A stretch of 42,784 bases of DNA, taken from positions 1 to 42,784 of IMG/VR virus record IMGVR_UViG_3300021957_000089; one strand, 5' to 3'. This document shows positions 1 to 8,865 of this stretch, piece after piece. Made by a program: the position numbers and the translations under genes. The stretch is from a virus. Within the stretch, counting starts at the first letter, position 1, and each line of letters opens with the position of its first letter. Under the pieces are notes generated by a model. That model was not told the origin of the DNA and searched no databases. It saw only the letters and a program-made list of their open reading frames with translations.

Positions 1-480
1 GCTGAAGTCGGAGGTAAAAGTCACATAAGAATTACAGTTGATGGTGTGTCATATGAATTTGTTGGTAATCTTCACTACAGAAATGGAGCAGCAACTTCTT
101 CTCACGAAAGACTATTCTGGGGATCTTTAATGTCAACTTCTACGACATCTAATCCATTTGCAGGAGGAATGCTTGGAGCAAATCACTCTTCATTAGGAGT
201 TGGTTCGCATCATAGAACATATTACTATACTAAAAATTCTATGGGCGTATATACACACCCAGAAGAAACTATTGGTCTTCCTTACCCAGACGAATTCATC
301 CCATCAAAAGGATTTACTTCTCTTAGGTTTGATAACTCTATTAGAGTTGAGGTGAAGATATCACATCCAAATAATTCTTATGCATTACCGTCACAAGGAG
401 CCAATACAAATACAAGCCCATACTTTGCTAACTACGCAGCTGCTTGTATCCAAAAGGATTTAGTATTACCTGGATTTTAA
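1..480 (+). CDS. C-terminal part of an unidentified protein, probably virion-associated
   Basis: The reading frame is open from the first base of the window, so this is the 3' end of a longer gene. A GTG at 46 is an in-frame valine and not a convincing start, because the coding frame continues upstream. The visible 159 residues are rich in Gly, Ser, Thr, Asn, Tyr and His with few charges, which fits a beta-rich virion or fibre protein. I do not recognise the family. It is followed after 3 bases by a small gene and lies upstream of the terminase genes, so it may belong to the end of another structural block. The function is unassigned. Confidence 0.6.
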   Translation, partial: AEVGGKSHIRITVDGVSYEFVGNLHYRNGAATSSHERLFWGSLMSTSTTSNPFAGGMLGANHSSLGVGSHHRTYYYTKNSMGVYTHPEETIGLPYPDEFIPSKGFTSLRFDNSIRVEVKISHPNNSYALPSQGANTNTSPYFANYAAACIQKDLVLPGF

Positions 481-483
481 TAA

Positions 484-702
484 ATGAGTTACATTAGAAA
501 AATATCCATAGGTGGAAACTATAAAGATGCAATGCATTATATGATTGATCAAAGTGTGATGGCAGGTGATTGGAAAATACATGCTGTCACACAGGACGAC
601 CTCAGCTATAATGTATGGATACAAAAAGGCGATGAAATAAAAAAATGGAAAGAATTCAATAAAAACATGCCTATTACAATCGAATATAATGTCAATTTTT
701 AA
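484..702 (+). CDS. Small conserved phage protein of unknown function
   Basis: A 72-residue soluble protein starting MSYIRKISIGG and containing several Trp and Lys residues, with no signal peptide or membrane segment. The ATG lies 3 bases after the previous stop and the end overlaps the next gene by 14 bases, so it belongs to the same tight transcription unit. From memory, similar short proteins with an N-terminal YIRKISIG-type motif occur near terminase genes of Bacteroidota phages, but I cannot name a function. The tight packing supports it being real. Confidence 0.65.
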   Translation: MSYIRKISIGGNYKDAMHYMIDQSVMAGDWKIHAVTQDDLSYNVWIQKGDEIKKWKEFNKNMPITIEYNVNF

Positions 703-1249
703 TCCACTAAATAAATTCTTAATACAGCCACACGGACAATCAGAATACAACAAAGAGAAAAACGGAGTAATAGTTACCTCATCCATAGAAAGTCATAAGG
801 ATGTAAACCGTATAGGAGAAGTTGTAGAAGTACCTGTTGGTTACGAAGGCGAAATCTCGAAAGGAGATTTAGTTGTAATACATCACAATATATTTAGATC
901 TTATTATGATATGAAAGGCTATGAGCGTAAAAGTCGTGAGCATTTCAAAGATAATTTGTATCTTGTAGATATATATCAGATATACCTTGTTAAAAAAGAT
1001 AGTGACTGGTTTAGCTTTGATGAGTTTTGTTTTGTCGCTCCAGAGAAAGAAAAAGAGGAGGGAGTTTTTTTAGGTCGATATAATAATAATATCGGAACTA
1101 TTAAATACGCAAACAAGACGCTAGTTGATATGGGAATTAAAAGTGGAGACAGGGTCGGTTTTACGGATGATAGTGAATACGAGTTTGAAATAAACGACCT
1201 ATTACTCTATAGAATGAAAACTAAGGATATTTGTATTAAAATTAATTAG
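689..1249 (+). CDS. Possible co-chaperonin with two GroES-like halves
   Basis: A 186-residue protein. Residues about 7-95 follow the GroES strand order: an N-terminal strand (NKFLIQP), a short mobile-loop-like element with a hydrophobic triplet (NGVIVTS), a Gly-Glu-Val-x-x-V strand, then GDLVVIH, comparable to the GDIVIF strand of GroES. A second, more diverged half follows from about residue 125, with GVFLGRY, IKSGDRVGF and LLLYRMKTKDI elements. Phages such as T4 encode co-chaperonins that redirect host GroEL to fold the capsid protein, and the position upstream of terminase, portal and capsid would fit that. The resemblance is by eye only. It could instead be another small beta-barrel protein. 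It starts inside the preceding gene. Confidence 0.4.
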   Translation: MSIFNPLNKFLIQPHGQSEYNKEKNGVIVTSSIESHKDVNRIGEVVEVPVGYEGEISKGDLVVIHHNIFRSYYDMKGYERKSREHFKDNLYLVDIYQIYLVKKDSDWFSFDEFCFVAPEKEKEEGVFLGRYNNNIGTIKYANKTLVDMGIKSGDRVGFTDDSEYEFEINDLLLYRMKTKDICIKIN

Positions 1250-1251
1250 TT

Positions 1252-1329
1252 ATGGAAGATATTTGGCACACAACCACCACCTGGGATGAAGATCATGAGA
1301 TGTTAGAATATACTCTAACTTATGAATAG
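1252..1329 (+). CDS. Possible 25-residue small protein
   Basis: An ATG two bases after the preceding stop opens a 25-codon frame (start MEDIWHTTTTW, ending TAG at 1327-1329) that overlaps the next ATG at 1322 by 8 bases. Otherwise the 72 bases between the two neighbours would be empty, which is unusual in this densely packed genome. The peptide is acidic with two Trp. Its position suggests translational coupling to the terminase small subunit, or a leader peptide. There is no homology evidence, and chance remains possible. Confidence 0.35.
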   Translation: MEDIWHTTTTWDEDHEMLEYTLTYE

Positions 1330-1615
1330 TACAAAAGAAACAATATTGCGAGTTATATCTGCAGCAGAAAAAGCCGTAGAGGAACTCATTAAGGTTGCTC
1401 ACGATGAAATCATAACAGATGATCCGTCTGAAGATTTAGCCGCAGACAGACTTAAAAATGCTGCTGCAACAAAAAAGCTTGCTATATTTGACGCATTTGA
1501 AATATTAAACAGAATAGAACAAGAGAGAGAAAAACTCGAAGATGGAGGATCTAAAGAAACCAAAAAAGAAGAGTCTTTCCAGGGCTTCGCTGAGTCGAGA
1601 GGTAGAAAGTCTTAG
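1322..1615 (+). CDS. Putative terminase small subunit
   Basis: A 97-residue, highly charged, mostly helical protein placed directly before the large terminase gene and overlapping its start by 74 bases. The central stretch (AADRLKNAAATKKLAIFDAF) is a helix pattern I associate with small proteins encoded just upstream of terminases in Bacteroidota phages. The C-terminus is Glu/Lys rich. A small terminase recognises packaging sites in phage DNA and hands them to the motor subunit. No helix-turn-helix can be called with certainty, so the assignment rests on size, position and composition. Confidence 0.5.
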   Translation: MNSTKETILRVISAAEKAVEELIKVAHDEIITDDPSEDLAADRLKNAAATKKLAIFDAFEILNRIEQEREKLEDGGSKETKKEESFQGFAESRGRKS

Positions 1616-3836
1616 CCTCTGTACTACTATTAATGTAGTTGATGAGAAATTAAAGAAAAAAAGAAACAGGGAGGGCTCGTGGAATTACGGTTATGATCCT
1701 TCTACAGATCTTGTTGTTATATCAAGAAGCGGAAAAATTGGCGATACAGTTAACATAAGTGGATTAAAAATAGCCTTACCTTTGCAGCCAAAAAATATCC
1801 ATGAACGCAGCAAGGAAAATAAAGAACAATTCTGGGAAGAGTTTGAATACCCAAAAGAGCTATCGAAGATCAAGACCATATTCCAGTGGAATAGCATGTC
1901 GTCTTCATTCAAAGAGTCATGGGTACCCTATATCGAAGAAGAGTTTGAAAGAAGAGATGGTGGTTTCTGGTTTAAAAATAATGGTAATACTACTTATATT
2001 ACTGGGTCTCACTACATGTACTTACAGTGGACAAAGATTGACGTCGGACATCCAGAGTACAGAGAATCAAACAGAATCTTTTTTATTTATTGGGAGGCCT
2101 GTAAAGCTGACAACAGGTGTTATGGAATGTGCTACCTCAAAAATAGACGGTCTGGATTTAGCTTTATGTCATCTTCAGAGACAGTCAACCAAGCTACAAT
2201 CACCTCTGATGCTAGGTTCGGTATTTTATCAAAGACTGGTTCAGATGCCAAAAAAATGTTCACAGACAAAGTCGTGCCTATTTCAACAAACTATCCCTTT
2301 TTCTTCAAGCCAATTCAAGACGGTATGGATAGACCAAAAACAGAGCTTGCATACAGAGTTCCTGCGTCAAAGCTTACCAGAAAAAATATCAAAAACATTG
2401 AAAGCAAGGAGGAGATTACAGGGCTCGACACTACAATTGACTGGAAAAACACAGGAGATAACTCCTACGATGGGGAAAAGCTACGACTGCTTGTCCACGA
2501 TGAGTCTGGAAAGTGGGAGCGTCCAGATAATATCCTCAACAACTGGCGCGTCACTAAAACTACACTTAGACTAGGAAGGAGAATCATAGGTAAATGTATG
2601 ATGGGCTCAACATCAAACTCTCTAGATAAGGGTGGAGATAATTTTAAAAAACTATTTAATGACAGCAATCCGCAAGAAAGAAACTCTAATGGACAGACTA
2701 AAAGCGGACTATATCACTTATTTATTCCCATGGAGTGGAATATGGAGGGGTTTATAGACATGTATGGCCAACCTGCGTTTAGAACTCCTGCAGATGAGAC
2801 GTTAACTGTGTACGGAGATTATATTGATCAAGGCGTTTTGGATTATTGGGAAAACGAAGTAGATTCATTGAAAAACGATGCAGATGCATTGAATGAGTTT
2901 TACAGACAGTTTCCTAGGACAGAAAACCACGCGTTCAGGGATGAGTCTAAAAATAGTCTTTTCAATTTAACAAAAATATACGAACAAATAGATCACAACG
3001 ACACTACAGGAATACATTCAACTGTTCAACGAGGAGACTTTCATTGGATGGACGGAAAGAGAGATTCGCAGGTGGTTTGGAGTCCAAATAGAAAAGGAAG
3101 GTTTTATGTGACCTGGTTACCCCCCAAAGAACTAAGGAACAATGTTAGAAAAGACGGAGGAAAGTTTTATCCAAAAAACGAACACGTAGGAAGCTTTGGA
3201 TGTGACTCTTATGACATTTCAGGTGTCGTTGGCGGCTCAGGATCAAAGGGAGCCTTACACGGACTCACAAAGCTTAATTTTGATAATGCTCCATCTGAGT
3301 TGTTTTTTTTAGAATATGTAGCAAGACCACAAACAGCAGAGTTGTTTTATGAAGATGTGTTGATGGCTATGCATTTTTACGGAATGCCTATATTGGTGGA
3401 GAATAACAAGCCAAGACTTTTATACTATATGAAGAACAGAGGGTATAGAGCTTTTTCTATGAATAGGCCAGACAAACTAAAGCATGACCTTTCTAAATCA
3501 GAAAGAGAGCTGGGAGGAGTTCCTTCTTCACAAGCTGTAATATCGATACACGCAGAAGCCATTGAAGCCTACATAGAAAAGAATGTAGGAGTTGATAACA
3601 CAGGTGTTTACAGGGAAATAGGAGCAATGGGAAAAATGTATTTTATGAGGACCTTAAAGGATTGGTCTAACTACAATATATTTAACAGAACCAAGTTTGA
3701 TGCTACAGTTAGCTCTGGACTAGCTATAATGGCTAATCAAAGATTTATAAATAAGCCTGAGAAAAAGCGTAATAAAATAAACGTTAACTTTGCCAAGTAC
3801 AATAATACAGGCCTAAATAGCGAAATTATAAAGTAA
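1542..3836 (+). CDS. terL: Terminase large subunit (DNA packaging ATPase and nuclease)
   Basis: A 764-residue packaging motor protein. The ATPase half contains a deviant Walker A region at about residues 200-213 (KNRRSGFSF, lacking the classical GKS/T) and a Walker B at 316-321 (LLVHDE). The nuclease half begins near residue 550 with the acidic strand GCDSYD (Asp555), followed by VENNK and an HAEAIEAY segment, the layout of the RNase H-like terminase nuclease. The deviant Walker A is typical of Bacteroidota phage terminases as I remember them. The ATG at 1542 lies within the small-subunit gene. The frame upstream of the conserved Trp-Asn-Tyr-Gly-Tyr region is basic and Ser rich, so a later start is possible but none is obvious. 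The portal gene follows after 4 bases. Confidence 0.9.
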   Translation: MEDLKKPKKKSLSRASLSREVESLSLCTTINVVDEKLKKKRNREGSWNYGYDPSTDLVVISRSGKIGDTVNISGLKIALPLQPKNIHERSKENKEQFWEEFEYPKELSKIKTIFQWNSMSSSFKESWVPYIEEEFERRDGGFWFKNNGNTTYITGSHYMYLQWTKIDVGHPEYRESNRIFFIYWEACKADNRCYGMCYLKNRRSGFSFMSSSETVNQATITSDARFGILSKTGSDAKKMFTDKVVPISTNYPFFFKPIQDGMDRPKTELAYRVPASKLTRKNIKNIESKEEITGLDTTIDWKNTGDNSYDGEKLRLLVHDESGKWERPDNILNNWRVTKTTLRLGRRIIGKCMMGSTSNSLDKGGDNFKKLFNDSNPQERNSNGQTKSGLYHLFIPMEWNMEGFIDMYGQPAFRTPADETLTVYGDYIDQGVLDYWENEVDSLKNDADALNEFYRQFPRTENHAFRDESKNSLFNLTKIYEQIDHNDTTGIHSTVQRGDFHWMDGKRDSQVVWSPNRKGRFYVTWLPPKELRNNVRKDGGKFYPKNEHVGSFGCDSYDISGVVGGSGSKGALHGLTKLNFDNAPSELFFLEYVARPQTAELFYEDVLMAMHFYGMPILVENNKPRLLYYMKNRGYRAFSMNRPDKLKHDLSKSERELGGVPSSQAVISIHAEAIEAYIEKNVGVDNTGVYREIGAMGKMYFMRTLKDWSNYNIFNRTKFDATVSSGLAIMANQRFINKPEKKRNKINVNFAKYNNTGLNSEIIK

Positions 3837-3840
3837 CGGT

Positions 3841-6264
3841 ATGCTAAGAGACGACTTTAAAATTGCTAACATTACATTTCCTGATCAACTAGCGCCTGAC
3901 TCAAAAAAAGCCTCCAAGGAGTTTGGACTCACGGTTGGAAAGGCGATAGAGTCGGAGTGGTTTAGGAAAGATAATGGAGCAGCAAGATTTTATAACAACA
4001 GAGATAATTTTCATAAGTTGAGAATGTATTCTCGTGGCGAGCAATCTGTTCAAAAATACAAAAACGAATTAGCGGTCAACGGTGACACTTCTTATCTAAA
4101 CCTTGACTGGACTCCTGTACCTGTGGTACCAAAATTTGTAGATATCGTTGTTAACGGTATGTCAAACAGATTATTCGACGTTAAGGTAGAAGCTGTTGAT
4201 GATATAGCTCAAGCTAGAAAACAATCTTACAGAGAAGAGATAGAAAAAGACATGCTTGCTCGTCCTATGCTGGATCTTATACAACAAAAAACAGGAGTAA
4301 ACTCTTTTGTTAATGATCCTGCTAGTCTTCCAGAAACAGATGAGGAACTGGAATTACACATGCAATTAAGCTATAAACAAAGAATAGAGGTTGCAGAGGA
4401 AAAGGCGTTAGAGGCATTGCTAAATATAAATGACTTTGAGCTCACAAAAAGAAGAATTGATGAAGACGCAACGGTTTTAGGTGTTTCGTCTGTAAAGCAT
4501 TCTTTTAATGCACACGATGGCATAAAGATAGAATATGTCGATCCATCAAACATGTTGTGGTCTCCAACAGAAGACCCTAATTTCGATGATTGCTATTATT
4601 TTGGCGAGGTTAAGAATGTTAACATTACAGAACTTAAGAAAATCGATCAATCTTTAACTCAAGAGGATATTAAAGATATATCTAAATTAAGTGCAAAATG
4701 GGATGCTTATCAAGGAATCAGAGGAGGTTATAAGACTGATAATTTTGATTCTAACACAGCAACATTGCTATATTTCTGTTACAAGACAGATAAGAATATA
4801 GTATATAAAGTAAAAGAAAACGCTAACGGTGGGAAGAAAGCTATTAGAAAAGATGATAGTTTTGATCCGCCAAAGAGTGACCAAGCTAGGTTTGTTAAAC
4901 GATCAAAAAGAATTGATGTATGGTACGAAGGTGTTCTTGTTCTAGGAACGAATTATGTCCTGAAGTGGGATCTAATGAAAAATATGGTAAGACCGAAGTC
5001 AGGGATACAGAAGGTGTACGCTCCGTACATTGTAAGTGCTCCAAAAATGTACAGAGGTCAGATTGATTCTTTAGTAAAAAGAATGATTCCTTTTGCAGAT
5101 CAAATTCAACTAACTCACTTAAAGCTACAGCAAGTAATTTCTAAGATGATACCAGACGGTGTTTATCTTGACTTAGATGGTATTGCTAGTGTGGATCTGG
5201 GTAACGGATCAACATACAATCCTAACGAAGCTTTGAATATGTACTTTCAAACAGGAAGTGTTGTAGGTAGAAGTTTAACGGACGAAGGAGAATTTAACAA
5301 CGCAAAAGTTCCTGTTCAAGAGCTAACTAGCTCTGGATCAAACGCTAAGATCAGTTCGCTTGTAAGCATGTATAATCATTATATGCAGATGATTAGAGAT
5401 GTGACAGGTATAAATGAAGCTAGAGATGCATCTATGCCAGACGCAAAGACATTAGTTGGCGTTCAAAAATTAGCAGCACTTAACTCTAACACGGCTACAA
5501 GACATATATTACAGTCTGGAATAAACCTAGTCAACAAACTTATCACTGCAGTATCTTATAGATTGTCTGACTTACTAGAGTATAGTGAGATGAAAGATTC
5601 TTTTGTAAGTATTATTGGAAGAAAGTCTGTGGACATCATAAGTGAGATTAAAGAGTTGCATATACATGATTTTGGTATCGAAATAGAACTGCATCCTGAT
5701 GAAGAGGAGAAAAACATGCTAGAGCAGAACATTCAACAGTCATTACAGAATGATAAGATTGACTTGGACGATGCTATTGACATTAGGAATGTGAAAAATA
5801 TAAAGCTAGCTAACATGCTTCTTAAGATAAGAAAATCAAGAAAAGAAATGCTTGATCTTAAGAGAAAAGAAGCTAATATTAAAATGCAGACACAATCTAA
5901 TATTGAATCTTCTAAATCAGCTTCTCAGTCCGCAATGGAAGAGATGAGATTTAAAATGCAATCTGAATTAGAGCTTGAAAAGCAAAAAGCTATGTTCGAG
6001 TTACAAAAGATGCAGAAGCAAGGAGAGATTGATTTAGAATTGCTAAAGCAAAAAATGACTATGGAGTATCAAAACAAAATAGTTGAGCAGGCTGGTATTC
6101 AGAAGAGAGATGAAATGAAGGAGGACAGAAAAGACAATCGTCTTAACACTCAAAGTACACATCAATCAGAGCTTATAGATCAAAGAAAAAAAGAAAAGCT
6201 ACCTAAAGATTTTGCGCAAGGAGATAATGTACAAGGAATTGTAGATCAAATACTGGGCGAATAA
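3841..6264 (+). CDS. Portal protein
   Basis: An 807-residue protein directly after the terminase, in the usual portal position. It has the expected make-up: an alpha/beta N-terminal wing and clip region, a stretch near residue 520 (RDVTGINEARDAS) characteristic of portals of this phage type, then a helical region and a very long Gln/Lys/Glu/Met-rich coiled coil over about residues 620-780. The portal forms the dodecameric ring at one capsid vertex through which DNA is packaged and ejected, and the C-terminal helices would form the barrel inside the head. The length is at the upper end for podovirus portals. The assignment rests on position, size, coiled coil and that stretch. Confidence 0.85.
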   Translation: MLRDDFKIANITFPDQLAPDSKKASKEFGLTVGKAIESEWFRKDNGAARFYNNRDNFHKLRMYSRGEQSVQKYKNELAVNGDTSYLNLDWTPVPVVPKFVDIVVNGMSNRLFDVKVEAVDDIAQARKQSYREEIEKDMLARPMLDLIQQKTGVNSFVNDPASLPETDEELELHMQLSYKQRIEVAEEKALEALLNINDFELTKRRIDEDATVLGVSSVKHSFNAHDGIKIEYVDPSNMLWSPTEDPNFDDCYYFGEVKNVNITELKKIDQSLTQEDIKDISKLSAKWDAYQGIRGGYKTDNFDSNTATLLYFCYKTDKNIVYKVKENANGGKKAIRKDDSFDPPKSDQARFVKRSKRIDVWYEGVLVLGTNYVLKWDLMKNMVRPKSGIQKVYAPYIVSAPKMYRGQIDSLVKRMIPFADQIQLTHLKLQQVISKMIPDGVYLDLDGIASVDLGNGSTYNPNEALNMYFQTGSVVGRSLTDEGEFNNAKVPVQELTSSGSNAKISSLVSMYNHYMQMIRDVTGINEARDASMPDAKTLVGVQKLAALNSNTATRHILQSGINLVNKLITAVSYRLSDLLEYSEMKDSFVSIIGRKSVDIISEIKELHIHDFGIEIELHPDEEEKNMLEQNIQQSLQNDKIDLDDAIDIRNVKNIKLANMLLKIRKSRKEMLDLKRKEANIKMQTQSNIESSKSASQSAMEEMRFKMQSELELEKQKAMFELQKMQKQGEIDLELLKQKMTMEYQNKIVEQAGIQKRDEMKEDRKDNRLNTQSTHQSELIDQRKKEKLPKDFAQGDNVQGIVDQILGE

Positions 6265-6283
6265 CAGGCTTTAATATTATATA

Positions 6284-6291
6284 TAATTTTG
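6284..6291 (+). promoter_or_regulatory. Candidate Bacteroidota-type -7 element (TAATTTTG)
   Basis: TAATTTTG fits the TAnnTTTG consensus of the Bacteroidota primary sigma factor. It lies in the 58-base gap before the scaffold gene, ending 31 bases before the ATG. No TTG is seen at the expected -33 distance. Confidence 0.35.
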
Positions 6292-6322
6292 CAATTAATT
6301 CAATCAATTTAAATTTAATAAA

Positions 6323-7429
6323 ATGGCAGATTTCAAATTAAGGTCGCTAGATGAAGACGACTCTAATATCACAGTTAAGACTGAAGATGTTAAGCAAGAA
6401 GAACCTCAGCAAGAAGTTCAAACTGACCAAGAAGTAAAAGAAACTGTACAGGAACAGGTGCAAGAAGAGGTACAAGAAACTGTACAAGAAGAAAAAAAAG
6501 AAACCGTTGAGGTTTCAGATGAAGATAGAGTTAGGGATTACTTGAATAAGTATGATCTAAGTCTAGATGACGTTCTTTCAAATAAGGATAAGCAAGAAGA
6601 AAAAGTCGAGCTTACTGAAGATGTAGAAGCCTTTTTGAAGTATCAAAAAGAAACAGGCAGAGGTCTATCAGACTATATGAATCTAAGTAAAGATTATGAT
6701 AGTATGTCGGATTCTGATTTGTTAAGGTCCTATATCAAAGAGACAAAGCCACATTTCGATGAAGAAGATATTAGTTATCATATATCGAAAAACTTTGTTT
6801 CCTCTGAAGATGATGATGATTCTATCTCTAGAGAAAAGAAGCTTGCATTAAAAGAAGAATTATACAAAGCAAAAGACTTTTATAATACTCAGAAGGAGAA
6901 ATACTATAAACCACTTGAGTCAAGTGATCAAAACGTACCAGAAGAGTATAAAGAGGCTTTTAGTTTTTATGATGATTATAAGAAGAACCAGGAAAAACAG
7001 GAGAGTTTAGTTGAACAAAGAGGAAAGATTTTTCAGCAAAAAACAGATGAGCTATATAATCAGATCGAAGGTTTCGAGTTTGATTTAGGCGAAAAAAAAC
7101 AAGTTTTTAAGCTGAACGATAAGGAAAGTGTGAAAGCACAGACCTCTGACTTCAACAACTTTGTATCTAAATTTGTCGACGGAGAAGGATATATAAGTAA
7201 CCCTGCTGGATATCACAAGGCTATGGCTATTGCGAATTCACCTGACCAATTTGCAAAATATTTCTACGAATTAGGTAGAGCGGAAACAGTTGATGGTTTA
7301 GTAAAAGAAACAAAAAACATTGACATGTCTGTAAAACAAAACGTAGTTACTGGCAATGACGGTAAGACTTTATTCAAGGCTGTGTCCGAGGATTCTGGTT
7401 CTAAATTGAAAATTAGAAAAAGAAGTTAA
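6323..7429 (+). CDS. Putative capsid scaffolding protein
   Basis: A 368-residue strongly acidic protein between portal and major capsid genes, the standard place for a scaffold. Residues about 20-62 are a low-complexity Glu/Gln/Val segment (repeated QEEVQETVQEE-like units). The middle is helical and very rich in Asp, Glu and Lys, and the C-terminus ends in a basic KLKIRKRS, consistent with a scaffold tail that binds the capsid protein. Scaffolds direct capsid assembly and are expelled or cleaved before DNA packaging. It is preceded by a candidate promoter element and followed 20 bases later by the capsid gene. No protease domain is visible. Confidence 0.65.
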   Translation: MADFKLRSLDEDDSNITVKTEDVKQEEPQQEVQTDQEVKETVQEQVQEEVQETVQEEKKETVEVSDEDRVRDYLNKYDLSLDDVLSNKDKQEEKVELTEDVEAFLKYQKETGRGLSDYMNLSKDYDSMSDSDLLRSYIKETKPHFDEEDISYHISKNFVSSEDDDDSISREKKLALKEELYKAKDFYNTQKEKYYKPLESSDQNVPEEYKEAFSFYDDYKKNQEKQESLVEQRGKIFQQKTDELYNQIEGFEFDLGEKKQVFKLNDKESVKAQTSDFNNFVSKFVDGEGYISNPAGYHKAMAIANSPDQFAKYFYELGRAETVDGLVKETKNIDMSVKQNVVTGNDGKTLFKAVSEDSGSKLKIRKRS

Positions 7430-7449
7430 AACCTTAAAAATTATTTAAA

Positions 7450-8802
7450 ATGGCTGTAACAATGAACCCCACTCCTGCTGGAGTGCCGATAACACCTGCG
7501 CCAACTAAGTCGGTGTTGTCAACAAATTACATCACAGATTTTGATTTTTTAAATCAATATCTCCCTGATCTTTATGAAAAAGAATTTGAGCGTTATGGAA
7601 ACCGCTCGATTGCATCTTTCTTACGTTTAGTAGGTGCTGAACTTCCTTCAAACTCTGATCTAATCAAATGGACAGAGCAAGGGCGTTTACACTTAATCGT
7701 AAAAGCTGCTAGTCGTGCTGGTGAAACTATCACCTCAGCTTCTCACCCTTTCCGTGCTAACCAAACAGTAATTATCTCTGATGGAACTAACACTGCAAAG
7801 GCTCTTATTACATCTGTAGACGCTGGAGGCGCTGACTTTACTGTCGCTGCTTATGGTGGTGCTACACTTACTGGTGCTGGTTTAACTGGTACAACAGGAT
7901 TAACTATCTATGCTTACGGTTCTGAATTCAAGAAAGGAACTGGAGGAATGGAAGGATCTTTAGAAGCAAACGTAGATATCTTTGAAAATAGTCCAATCAT
8001 TATCAAAGACAAATACGAAGTTGCTGGTTCTGACATGGCTCAAATCGGATGGATTGAAGTAACTACTGAAAATGGAGCTACTGGATTTCTATGGTATTTG
8101 AAGTCAGAGCACGAAACTCGTTTACGTTTCGAAGATTACCTAGAGACATCTATGGTAGAAGGAGAGACTGCTACTGCTGGTTCTGCTGCTGAAACTGCAG
8201 GATACAAAGGTACAGAAGGTTTATTCTCTGCTATTGAGTCAAGAGGTAACATCGCTACAGGATCTATCGCTGGTAAATCAGATGTAGAGAATATTGTTAA
8301 AGTATTAGACAAGCAAGGTGCTATCCAAGAGAATGTTCTCTTCGTTAGCCGTGACAAATCTTTCGAGATTGACAACATGCTTGCTAGCCTTAACACTTAT
8401 GGAACTGCTGGTGCAGCGTCTTTCGGATTGTTTGACAATGACAAAGACATGGCTTTAGAGCTTGGATTCGCTGGATTCAACATCGGATATGACTTCTATA
8501 AGTCTGACTGGAAATACTTAAACGACGCTACTACTCGTGGTGCTATTGACGACATCGATGGTGTATTAGTTCCTGCTGGGACAACTACTATCTACGATCA
8601 AGTGTTAGGTAAGAACGCAAAACGTCCTTTCTTACACGTACGTTACCGCAAGTCAGAAGCTGAAGATCGCAAGTACAAAACTTGGACTTTAGGATCTGCT
8701 GGTGGAGCTAGCACAAGCGACCTTGATGCAATGCAAGTACACTTCTTATCGGAGCGTGCACTTTGTGTTATGGGAGCAAATAACTTCGTATTATTGAAGT
8801 AA
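7450..8802 (+). CDS. Major capsid protein
   Basis: A 450-residue protein after the scaffold and before a strong terminator, the usual place for the major head protein (HK97 fold expected). Residues roughly 85-160 form a Gly/Ala/Thr-rich beta segment (HPFRANQTVIISDG and a GAGLTGTTGL stretch) that looks like an inserted surface domain. The codon choice differs from the neighbours: of 16 arginine codons I count 12 CGT, 3 CGC and one AGA, while other genes here use mostly AGA/AGG. This is what one expects for the most abundant protein of the virion. The start is preceded by A-rich sequence without a Shine-Dalgarno motif. Confidence 0.85.
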   Translation: MAVTMNPTPAGVPITPAPTKSVLSTNYITDFDFLNQYLPDLYEKEFERYGNRSIASFLRLVGAELPSNSDLIKWTEQGRLHLIVKAASRAGETITSASHPFRANQTVIISDGTNTAKALITSVDAGGADFTVAAYGGATLTGAGLTGTTGLTIYAYGSEFKKGTGGMEGSLEANVDIFENSPIIIKDKYEVAGSDMAQIGWIEVTTENGATGFLWYLKSEHETRLRFEDYLETSMVEGETATAGSAAETAGYKGTEGLFSAIESRGNIATGSIAGKSDVENIVKVLDKQGAIQENVLFVSRDKSFEIDNMLASLNTYGTAGAASFGLFDNDKDMALELGFAGFNIGYDFYKSDWKYLNDATTRGAIDDIDGVLVPAGTTTIYDQVLGKNAKRPFLHVRYRKSEAEDRKYKTWTLGSAGGASTSDLDAMQVHFLSERALCVMGANNFVLLK

Positions 8803-8810
8803 TATTTATA

Positions 8811-8840
8811 GGGGGATGGGAATCCTGTCCCCCTTTTTTA
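8811..8840 (+). terminator. Rho-independent terminator after the capsid gene
   Basis: GGGGGA at 8811-8816 pairs with TCCCCC at 8828-8833, with a few extra pairs possible in the loop, and is followed by a run of T. It lies 8 bases after the capsid stop and probably ends or attenuates the capsid transcript. Confidence 0.85.
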
Positions 8841-8865
8841 ATTTAATAGAATAAAATAAAATAAA

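Noticed and set aside
1801-2574. Plus-strand open frame of 257 codons inside the terminase gene
   Set aside because: It lies entirely within terL in another frame, has biased low-information sequence and no recognisable motifs, while the terminase frame carries all expected motifs.
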